Shown in pieces: positions 1 through 5,678 of a stretch of 8,045 nucleotides of DNA. How positions within the stretch are numbered: position 1 is the stretch's first letter; every line of letters begins with the position of its first letter. The notes beneath the pieces are model-generated. The model worked only from the letters and a program-made list of their open reading frames with translations, searched no databases and was not told the origin of the DNA. Source of the DNA: Phycisphaeraceae bacterium (GTDB taxonomy: Bacteria; Planctomycetota; Phycisphaerae; Phycisphaerales; UBA1924); assembly GCA_009827215.1 (NCBI GenBank), contig WUAJ01000107.1, forward strand, positions 1 to 8,045, written 5' to 3'. The translations under genes and the position numbers were made by a program.

Positions 1-112
1 CACGAGCGGCACTGAGCGACGGGAGCAGGATCCCGATGAGCAGCGCGATGATCGCGATGACGACCAAGAGCTCGATGAGCGTGAAACCATGATGTCTGCG
101 TGAGCTGGTCAT
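1..112 (-). CDS. Prepilin/pseudopilin N-terminus (partial)
   Basis: Only the first 37 codons are present; the gene runs off the window start. The protein opens with a short basic leader (MTSSRRHHG) followed by FTLIELLVVIAII, the classic prepilin peptidase site. Cleavage is expected between Gly9 and Phe10, leaving Glu5 of the mature protein (Glu14) to align subunits. The hydrophobic helix ends in a GILLPS-type motif common in planctomycete pseudopilins. Such proteins form type II secretion or type IV pilus-like fibres, or are membrane-anchored by the uncleaved helix. The start ATG overlaps the upstream gene's stop as ATGA, and no Shine-Dalgarno sequence is visible before it, so translation probably depends on coupling. 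The C-terminal domain that would define the subtype lies outside the window. Confidence 0.88.
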   Translation of the reverse strand, partial: MTSSRRHHGFTLIELLVVIAIIALLIGILLPSLSAAR

Positions 113-1635
113 GGGGTTGGTTTGAGTGATGAGACTGGTTTGCGGCCATCGATGATCGCGCGGAGCTGTTGTGCGAGCGGCTGTGGTGGTGGGGTGTTGA
201 TGAGATTGAGGGCGCTGAGTCCTTGATTGGAGGTCGAGAAGACGCGGCTGTTGAAGAGCGCGGGTGAGGTGCCGGTAAAGCTTTGTGTGGAGATGATGAA
301 CGCGGGGTCGGTGGGGTGTTTCGAGAGGTCGATCGTGTGCAGGGACTCGGCGTGCGTGAACGGATCGAACGCGGTCGGAGGCGACATGGTCCCGGCGATG
401 AGTCTGGGGTTGCCGCTCGCGATCATCGCGATGGGGTGGTGTCCCCAGCCTCCGATGGAGAGGTAGGGTTCGCCTTGGTCCCATGAGCCGGACTTGTTGA
501 GGTCTTGGTGGGTTGCTTCGAAGGTGTCCCAGAGGACGCTTGCAGAGTTGCCAAGGTCCTGAATGAGCTCGATCGCGGGGAGTGATCCGGTGAAGATGGT
601 CGAGGGGGAGGTGGGCACGCCGCCGGAGACAATGATCCTGTTGTTATCGAGAATGATCGGCGTCGCGTTGGTGCGGACGGTGGGGACGGTCCATTGCAGG
701 GCGCCTGTACTTGCGTTGAGTTTGATGGTGTTGGCGCTGCGTTGTCCGCCTTGGAAGTTGTAGCTCGATGCGTAGATGGAGCCGTTGTGGTAGGTCACGC
801 CTCCGAAGAATCCGAGTGGTTCAGGGTTGGGGGTGTCCCAGATCGGAGAAGGGGTTGTCGTGCTCGTTGCGTCGAACGCGAGGATGTGTCCCGCGCCTCC
901 CGATCCGTTGTCGGCGGTCGCGACATAGACGATGCCTTCGTGGTATGCCGGTGTGTTCCCGGAGCAATCCCCTGGGAGCGAGGCGGTCCACACGACCTCG
1001 CCTGGTTCGTAGGGGTTGGTTGGGGTGGAGGGATTGAGGTTGATGCAGATGAGCGATCCGGTCGATCCGGCGCCGAAGCTGTAGTCGGTGATGAAGACGC
1101 GGTTGGTTCCGTCGAGATCATCGGTCACGCAAGGCGACGCGTTGACGATGGGCAAGCTTGTTGGCGTGCACCAGAGTTCGTCGCCAGTGAATCGGTCGTA
1201 GGCGGCGATGGTGAATCCCGACGCGACGATGACGCTGTGGTTGTTGGGATCGATCGAAGGCGAGGACCACGAATCGAGGATCGCGAACGAGATCTCGCTG
1301 GACCAGATGAGATCTCCCGACTCTTGATCAAACGCGGCGAGGTGACGCGCGAAGCTCTGGTCCAGTCCGATCGCGTACACATGCACCTCGTCGGCGACGA
1401 CTCCCGCTTGTGGGACGAAGCTCAGCTCGATGGACTCGTCGCCGATGCTTGTCCAGCTTGGGTCGTCGAGCAGCTCGGCTTGCGTGAACGGGATCGATGA
1501 GTGTGAACTCGAACCACCAAGCTGCGACCACCAGGGTTGTTCGATCAGCACGGGTCCCTTGGGGAACGCGATCGGCTGCGCACTGGAAATCGTGCAGGTC
1601 AGTAGGGCACACAGGATGGGGGCGGCTTTGTTCAT
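109..1635 (-). CDS. Secreted PQQ-type beta-propeller protein
   Basis: The product is 508 residues. I chose the ATG at 1635 because it opens a signal peptide (MNKAAPILCALLTCTISSAQ); an in-frame ATG 51 bases upstream would add a charged tail that spoils it. The mature part has repeated propeller strands with the fold-typical 'xD/N-x-x-TG-x-x-x-W' pattern: AFDQESGDLIW near residues 101-111, AYDRFTGDELW near 145-155 and KLNASTGALQW near 305-315. This matches the PQQ-like/YVTN-type repeat superfamily, although no cofactor or catalytic residues can be assigned. An EF-hand-like loop, DLNKSGSWDQGE (about 378-389), interrupts the propeller and may bind calcium. Its likely place is the periplasm or cell surface. 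It lies 73 bases behind the PEP-CTERM-like gene and overlaps the prepilin gene by 4 bases, so it is probably the middle of the riboswitch-led operon. Two small hairpins lie in the 73-base gap. Molecular role unknown; binding of a ligand or partner is more likely than enzymatic activity. Confidence 0.85.
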   Translation of the reverse strand: MNKAAPILCALLTCTISSAQPIAFPKGPVLIEQPWWSQLGGSSSHSSIPFTQAELLDDPSWTSIGDESIELSFVPQAGVVADEVHVYAIGLDQSFARHLAAFDQESGDLIWSSEISFAILDSWSSPSIDPNNHSVIVASGFTIAAYDRFTGDELWCTPTSLPIVNASPCVTDDLDGTNRVFITDYSFGAGSTGSLICINLNPSTPTNPYEPGEVVWTASLPGDCSGNTPAYHEGIVYVATADNGSGGAGHILAFDATSTTTPSPIWDTPNPEPLGFFGGVTYHNGSIYASSYNFQGGQRSANTIKLNASTGALQWTVPTVRTNATPIILDNNRIIVSGGVPTSPSTIFTGSLPAIELIQDLGNSASVLWDTFEATHQDLNKSGSWDQGEPYLSIGGWGHHPIAMIASGNPRLIAGTMSPPTAFDPFTHAESLHTIDLSKHPTDPAFIISTQSFTGTSPALFNSRVFSTSNQGLSALNLINTPPPQPLAQQLRAIIDGRKPVSSLKPTP

Positions 1636-1667
1636 GGTCTGAATCCGGCTCGCTGTGTTTCCACAAC

Positions 1668-1698
1668 GAGACGGGTCTCTCTCCACCAGTGGGGTGGA
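1668..1698 (-). repeat. Two adjacent small hairpins between operon genes
   Basis: Within the 73-base gap between the PEP-CTERM-like gene and the propeller gene lie two perfect inverted repeats. TCCACC/GGTGGA (1682-1687 with 1693-1698) has a 5-base loop; GAGAC/GTCTC (1668-1672 with 1675-1679) has a 2-base gap. No T-run follows on the minus strand, so these are not convincing terminators. They could stabilise or process the mRNA between the two genes, or be chance. Confidence 0.35.
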
Positions 1699-1708
1699 AT
1701 GTGGTCAG

Positions 1709-2542
1709 TTAGCTTCTGCGGCGGCGCGATGCGATCGATCCCGAAACACAGAGCATCGCGATTGCTCCTGGAGCGGGAACAACAGCGACGGCGTCGATCT
1801 CGAAGGCGCTTCCGGATTCGTTCAGGAAGCGGACGAAGCTCGCGGAGCTGAGTCCGGTCGAGGCGATGTCGATCCCGATGCCTCCTCCAGAGCCGTTGTA
1901 CGCGTCGCGGACTTGATCGAAGGTCATGTTGGCAAAGTCCGCGGCGGTCAGTGTGGGGTCGAGAGCTTGGGTGAAATCGGTCTCAACCGATCCAGCCGCG
2001 GCGGGGGATGGTGAGGTGTAGTCCGCGTATCCGAGTGTTGGGAAGAGGTCGAGGGTGATCGTGGTCGCTGTGATCCAGTTGACGCCGTCGTTGGAGACCT
2101 GGATGGTCGCGGCTCCTCCAGCGCCGAAGATGAAGGGATTCGCTCCGGTGAATCCGGTGCCGTCGTTGTTGGGGTCGGCATCGGTCCACGTGGTGTCGGC
2201 GAATCCGGCGTTGGAGAAGACGATCAGGTCTACACCAAACGCGTGGTTGGCGCTGTTGGTGATCGCGGTGTCGAATCCAAGGGCCAGGTGACCTCCGGCG
2301 CCGATGGACACGATCTCGTCGGTCCCGAACGCGGGATTGAACGGCGTGACGCCGGACGGGAAGATGCCTTCTCCTGTGAATCGCTCGGCGCTTCCCAGCG
2401 CGGTTGATGCGGTGGTGTAGCCCGCCGAGGCGTTACTGCCTTGGTCGTAGGAGAGGACGGATGACGCGAACGGCGATGCGTACGCAGCCATCTGCATGGA
2501 AACGGTGGTGAGCGCGAGCGCTCCGGTGGTGATGATGTTCAT
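1709..2542 (-). CDS. PEP-CTERM-like surface protein, B12-regulated
   Basis: A 277-residue secreted protein. The N-terminus is a hydrophobic signal peptide (residues 1 to about 22, ending AYA). The C-terminus has VPAPG at 255-259, a hydrophobic stretch and a final RRRR cluster (273-276), the three-part layout of exosortase-processed PEP-CTERM proteins in a PAPG variant. The middle is beta-rich, with VSIGAGGHLALGFD (about 78-91), VDLIVFSNAGF (104-114) and IQVSNDGVNW (147-156). These recall a family of bacterial 'cell surface proteins' with a jelly-roll-like domain; I cannot name the family. A DADPNNDG stretch (121-128) may bind calcium. The gene is the first one behind the cobalamin riboswitch. 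Start choice is uncertain: the ATG has only a weak GAGAG 11 bases upstream and its signal peptide lacks a basic n-region. An in-frame TTG at 2566 would add MGREFTSS, supply an Arg and sit 11 bases after an AGGAG (2578-2582). Confidence 0.83.
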   Translation of the reverse strand: MNIITTGALALTTVSMQMAAYASPFASSVLSYDQGSNASAGYTTASTALGSAERFTGEGIFPSGVTPFNPAFGTDEIVSIGAGGHLALGFDTAITNSANHAFGVDLIVFSNAGFADTTWTDADPNNDGTGFTGANPFIFGAGGAATIQVSNDGVNWITATTITLDLFPTLGYADYTSPSPAAAGSVETDFTQALDPTLTAADFANMTFDQVRDAYNGSGGGIGIDIASTGLSSASFVRFLNESGSAFEIDAVAVVPAPGAIAMLCVSGSIASRRRRS

Positions 2543-2628
2543 AGAACTTGTAAACTCTCTGCCCAAAACTGCGTGGGCTCCTGTGTGTTGCCCTGTTGCG
2601 CGCAGGACACTCCCTGGGATCAACATCC

Positions 2629-2665
2629 GGAGCTGCGAGTGTGGAGTGGGGGCGGGAGCTGCGAG
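2629..2665 (-). repeat. 11-base direct repeat in riboswitch expression platform
   Basis: GGAGCTGCGAG (plus strand) occurs twice, at 2629-2639 and 2655-2665, 26 bases apart. In the minus-strand leader RNA each copy reads CUCGCAGCUCC, whose CUCC end is complementary to Shine-Dalgarno-like sequence. The downstream AGGAGC (minus strand, ends at 2577) can pair with the GCUCC of either copy. The repeats lie between the aptamer and the first gene, where a translation-controlling expression platform would be. Confidence 0.5.
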
Positions 2666-2719
2666 CAGGGAGAGCGCACAACCGATCCGCCGACCCATAT
2701 CGCGAGGTCCGGCACATCT

Positions 2720-2906
2720 GTTGAGGCAGGTCTTCCGGCTTGGGGCTCTGAGTCGCTCGTGCCTTCCCGGTAAATCTGTTACCAGTGGCTGCCGATCTGA
2801 TCGGCGGAGCGGTCATCGTTGCCCGTTACGGCGGCGCGTCCGCGGTGGAGTCTCACCACACTTCCCTATTCACCGAGCTTGATACATCACGCTCGGCACC
2901 TTCAAC
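2720..2906 (-). ncRNA. Cobalamin (B12) riboswitch aptamer
   Basis: The minus strand carries the ordered landmarks of a cobalamin aptamer. P1 is GTTGA (2906-2902) with TCAAC (2724-2720). P2 is CCGAGC (2896-2891) with GCTCGG (2878-2873), followed by GGGAA (2866-2862) and the GGTG..CACC stem (2857-2844). Next come the core segment CGCCGCCGTAACGGGC (2836-2821), GCCACTG (2789-2783) and GGGAAGGC (2768-2761). The near-invariant B12 box AGCCGGAAGACCTGCC (2740-2725) closes it. The length, about 187 bases, is usual for the class. Binding of adenosyl- or methylcobalamin normally shuts off downstream expression. About 178 bases separate the aptamer from the first ATG and no T-run follows a strong hairpin, so control is more likely at translation initiation than by termination. 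Confidence 0.93.
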
Positions 2907-2912
2907 GACAAG

Positions 2913-2941
2913 ACTGTACCAGTTGCGCGCGACCAGAGCAA
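2913..2941 (-). promoter_or_regulatory. Possible promoter of riboswitch transcript
   Basis: On the minus strand TTGCTC (2941-2936) is separated by 17 bases from TACAGT (2918-2913). The match to a housekeeping promoter is modest: 3 of 6 at -35 and 4 of 6 at -10. The predicted start, around 2906, coincides with the first base of riboswitch stem P1, which is the main support. Confidence 0.35.
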
Positions 2942-2948
2942 ACGCGGA

Positions 2949-3215
2949 TCACGCGAGCTTGGCAAGAAGCTGCGCCAGCTGCTTGGGATCGCGGTTCTGG
3001 ACAATATTTTTCCAGGATTCTGGTTTGAGATTGGTCTTGGAGAGCGCCTGCTCGGCTCGTTTCCAGAGGCGATCGAGCTTTTTCTGATCGTCCTGCGCGA
3101 GCGCGATGTCCGTCACGATCTCCCCCAATCGGGTCGCGAGGATGGTGTCCTGGTTGTCGTAGTAGCGATTGATGACCTTGCGTTGATAGCTGGAATATTC
3201 TCGACCGCCGGCCAT
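2949..3215 (-). CDS. Small conserved-looking protein, unknown function
   Basis: An 88-residue protein starting MAGGREYSSYQRKVINRYYD, rich in charged and polar residues, with no signal peptide or membrane segment, so it is probably cytoplasmic. It should be mainly helical: a tyrosine-rich N-terminal part (residues 1-20), a central acidic/basic helix (about 25-60) and a C-terminal Leu/Ala/Lys helix ending QLAQLLAKLA. I have an impression that similar small proteins with a GGREYSSYQRK start occur in many planctomycetes, but I cannot confirm it. The ATG at 3215 has no strong Shine-Dalgarno sequence. Its stop lies 43 bases before the riboswitch P1 and no terminator is visible, so read-through into the riboswitch operon is possible. 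A perfect inverted repeat (3233-3246) lies just upstream of the start. No function is proposed. Confidence 0.75.
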   Translation of the reverse strand: MAGGREYSSYQRKVINRYYDNQDTILATRLGEIVTDIALAQDDQKKLDRLWKRAEQALSKTNLKPESWKNIVQNRDPKQLAQLLAKLA

Positions 3216-3232
3216 GATACTGCTCGCTTTGG

Positions 3233-3246
3233 AAGTACTGGTACTT
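3233..3246. repeat. Inverted repeat upstream of the 88-residue gene
   Basis: AAGTAC-TG-GTACTT is a perfect 6-base-arm inverted repeat 18 bases upstream of the small gene's ATG. Its position would suit an operator, but it is short enough to arise by chance. Confidence 0.3.
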
Positions 3247-3336
3247 GCTTCTTGGATCCGATCTGAATCTCAGAAACCGATGATAGGGTCAAAACAGAAT
3301 GGGTGCCTGACGGGATCGGTGCCCTGAAGGATGAAA

Positions 3337-3353
3337 GAGGAGTCGGGCTCCTC
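3337..3353 (-). terminator. Terminator-like hairpin after lipoprotein gene
   Basis: On the minus strand GAGGAG-cccga-CTCCTC forms a perfect 6-base stem, followed directly by TTTC. It lies 60 bases past the stop of the lipoprotein gene. The T-run is short, so it would be a weak intrinsic terminator. Confidence 0.45.
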
Positions 3354-3412
3354 AGGATGAGAAACTCGTTGGCATTGGCAAATGATGGACCGGTCTTGAG
3401 CAGTTGTTGAGC

Positions 3413-5398
3413 TTACTCCGCAACACTGAGTTTTTTAGTCGTCGTTGTAGCATGCCCCTTTGGAGGGATTATATTTAGTGACACACTGCTCCCTTTGACC
3501 AGACCAGTGAGTTTGAGATCTACTGTGCAAGAGTTCGTCAGTTCGAAGTGTGTATGGGGTCCCTTCGCAGGAGGTGCTGCTCCACCTTTGGGCACAACGC
3601 TCAGTATTGTTGCGTCTGCACCGTCGACCATGAGTTTGAAGCCTTTGATCGGGTTCTTGTCTTTATCTGTTGGCAGGATGATGTGCACCTTGATGGTATC
3701 GGTGCCTTTGTCTGGCACTACCTTGGTACGATTCACCACAAGTTTCGCTGCTGGCTTGAGTGTCGGAGCGTCTTTCGATTTATAAATCCATGGATAGAAC
3801 AGATAGACATTGGCCTCAGCAGAATCTCCCTCGTTGGGACCGGCAATCGTGATTTTACGATCGAGTAACTTGACCATAAATGATCGTTCCGGAGTTGCGT
3901 GGCGAGCTGTTCTTTGATTTATATCCGTGGGATCGCTAAGTGTTCTCTCGTAGTTCTCAAGGCTGGCTGTTATGTCCTCGAATCTGCCAGTGTCTTTTTC
4001 GATTGTAACATCTCCAACAAGTCTAGAGAGTTGATACCTCCTGTATCGATCTGGGATCTTGTCTGTAATTTTCGGAGTGATGCCCATCCGCTTGAGTGAT
4101 GGGAACTTGAAGACCAGTTGCTTGTCATTTCCGTTGTACTTGGTTTCTCCAGAGGAGATCGCATGCACAGTTTCTGAAGTTCCATCCTTAAAGAACCAGG
4201 TTGCGACTACATTGTCTGGGATGATATTGACCGCATCATTGAGGGTGACAACAGTGGTGTTGCCGTCATCGTATGCGAGAGCTGTTTGTACCTCGCGCAA
4301 CCACGGGTATCGCGGGCGTCTCCCCTCAACAACAAATTTCTGCGCCTTCGATTTGTTTGGGTCAATAGTTTTCAAACCCGAGATCGGATCGTGCAACTTG
4401 TAGGTGTACTGTGCTGTTGCCGAGATGGGATCAGCAACCATTCCCCTGTCGTAGTTCAAACCTGCTCGTTCTTTTTCAGTTAGCTCGGTTGATGGGATCA
4501 GCAGCAACACGGTGACAAAGCGTGGTTCGCTTGAGGCGCGGTAATCGTTTTCCGCATATCGGCGTGGGCCAAGCCGGATTCTTAGTGAAGATTGGCTTGT
4601 GTTCGTTACCGTCAGCAAGGAGTTCATCTCGCGTGAAAGCGATCGATTGAGTTCCGCGTTGAGCGTTTCAAGACTCAGATCCGCGCCGATTCCCTTGAAC
4701 ATCGCCGCGAGTGAGAGTGCAACTCGGCGGACTTCCTCATTCCGTCGAGAAGCGAGGGCCGCCTCGATATGGTCGTTGATCAAGAGGGGGACCACAATTG
4801 GCTGTTCATCCTGATCGCTGCTGAAGTTGAGGTCGATATCCGCGACATATGACGATTTGACGCTGCTCGGCAGATTCGAGACCTGCATCCTGACGACATA
4901 AGGGACAAACTCTCGACTCTGAATCTTGTGCTTAAACGCGGCGTCGCTCACATAACGGTTCAGAATCCGAATCTCTTGCCACAGCGCTGTTGCGAGTAAG
5001 TACTGCAGACGCGGGTCGATATCGAGTTTGTCCGTATCGAGCACTTCCTTTGCGCTGGGTGTCGATGCGGGTTGTTGTGGATCTGAAGTATCTGAGGGAG
5101 TGACATCGGAAATCTGGTCAGCTTCCGGGAACTCACCTCCAATGAGTTTGATCTTCGCGGCTGCAGCGACTGAGTCCAGAATCGACTGCTCAAACTGAAT
5201 CGTTGTAGGCACTGCCAGCTTGAGTGCTTGCTCTTCGGTGAGTGTGTAGGTCGGTTGAAACTGATCTTGGTATTGGTCCCATCGAGTCGTGGAGACTGGA
5301 GAGATGAAGACCTCTCCGGTGTTTGGCACAGATTTACAGGCGCTGAGCACTGCGGAAAGCATGAGCAGAAGGACGGTGATTCCGGAGTGTTTGGCCAT
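3413..5398 (-). CDS. Large lipoprotein of unknown function
   Basis: 661 residues. The N-terminus is a lipoprotein signal peptide with lipobox LSAC (residues 18-21) and Cys21 as the lipid-attachment site; the next residue is Lys, so outer-membrane sorting is plausible. A short Ser/Thr/Pro-rich acidic linker spans about 99-117. Residues 118-270 look mixed alpha/beta (VADIDLNFSSD near 185-195, then helices). About 290-300 is a strand, FVTVLLLIP. The C-terminal 120 residues alternate hydrophobic strands (KLVVNRTKVV, IKVHIILP, FKLMVDGADATIL, VDLKLTG), like an immunoglobulin-type sandwich. I recognise no named family or catalytic motif. The ATG at 5398 has AAGGAG 11 bases upstream (5415-5410). The gene diverges from the EEP-family gene across an AT-rich gap and is lower in G+C than the operon to its left: one sampled 60-base line is 43%, against 62% in the propeller gene. 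It may be horizontally acquired. Confidence 0.85.
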   Translation of the reverse strand: MAKHSGITVLLLMLSAVLSACKSVPNTGEVFISPVSTTRWDQYQDQFQPTYTLTEEQALKLAVPTTIQFEQSILDSVAAAAKIKLIGGEFPEADQISDVTPSDTSDPQQPASTPSAKEVLDTDKLDIDPRLQYLLATALWQEIRILNRYVSDAAFKHKIQSREFVPYVVRMQVSNLPSSVKSSYVADIDLNFSSDQDEQPIVVPLLINDHIEAALASRRNEEVRRVALSLAAMFKGIGADLSLETLNAELNRSLSREMNSLLTVTNTSQSSLRIRLGPRRYAENDYRASSEPRFVTVLLLIPSTELTEKERAGLNYDRGMVADPISATAQYTYKLHDPISGLKTIDPNKSKAQKFVVEGRRPRYPWLREVQTALAYDDGNTTVVTLNDAVNIIPDNVVATWFFKDGTSETVHAISSGETKYNGNDKQLVFKFPSLKRMGITPKITDKIPDRYRRYQLSRLVGDVTIEKDTGRFEDITASLENYERTLSDPTDINQRTARHATPERSFMVKLLDRKITIAGPNEGDSAEANVYLFYPWIYKSKDAPTLKPAAKLVVNRTKVVPDKGTDTIKVHIILPTDKDKNPIKGFKLMVDGADATILSVVPKGGAAPPAKGPHTHFELTNSCTVDLKLTGLVKGSSVSLNIIPPKGHATTTTKKLSVAE

Positions 5399-5678
5399 AG
5401 CGAATGTGTCTCCTTAGCAATCTTGGGTAATTGATAAAGTGCACAATAATCTGATATGGATCGCATTGTGTGGTTTTTGACTATATCCACGAATATTCAC
5501 AAGTTGTTAACATAATCATTGCGTTTATAAAAATTAGTATTTCGTGATACAGTAAAGAATGATTTTTAGCATAGAAAGATTTATATTCATGCGGTCAAGA
5601 GATAATTGACCGCTCAGTCCGACGACCATGGCCCTTCATAAGCGGGTTGTTCAAACAGCATAAAGGGAGTAACGAATC
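5399..5678. promoter_or_regulatory. AT-rich divergent promoter region
   Basis: This 280-base gap separates the two divergent genes. The line 5521-5580 is only 25% G+C, far below the rest of the window. On the plus strand TTGTTA (5504-5509) and TATAAA (5526-5531) are spaced by 16 bases and could serve the EEP-family gene. I see no clear promoter for the lipoprotein gene, although its transcript must start here. AT-rich DNA of this kind is a common target of silencing proteins at acquired genes. Confidence 0.45.
5591..5613. repeat. 8-base perfect inverted repeat, operator or leader hairpin
   Basis: GCGGTCAA-gagataa-TTGACCGC has perfect 8-base arms and a 7-base loop. It begins 88 bases before the EEP-family start and 60 bases downstream of its candidate -10. 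It could be a regulator-binding site or an RNA hairpin in the 5' leader; no T-run follows on the plus strand. Confidence 0.55.

Noticed and set aside
694..1500. 268-residue plus-strand open frame
   Set aside because: It is the shadow of the propeller gene on the other strand; its Arg/Gly/Val/Asp-heavy composition is typical of antisense frames in G+C-rich DNA and the minus strand has a signal peptide and blade motifs.
2543..2698. Upstream ATG at 2698 as start of the surface protein
   Set aside because: The added 52 residues come from the riboswitch leader, place the signal peptide internally and have no protein-like character.
2433..2882. Overlapping 127- and 128-residue frames on both strands
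   Set aside because: They cover the riboswitch and the signal-peptide region of the surface protein; the RNA structure and the minus-strand gene explain the sequence.
3348..3371. CCTCAGGA near 3350 as a second tRNA-Lys attachment copy bounding the island
   Set aside because: Only 8 bases match the T-arm region, which is expected by chance in 8 kb, and it is part of a terminator-like hairpin.
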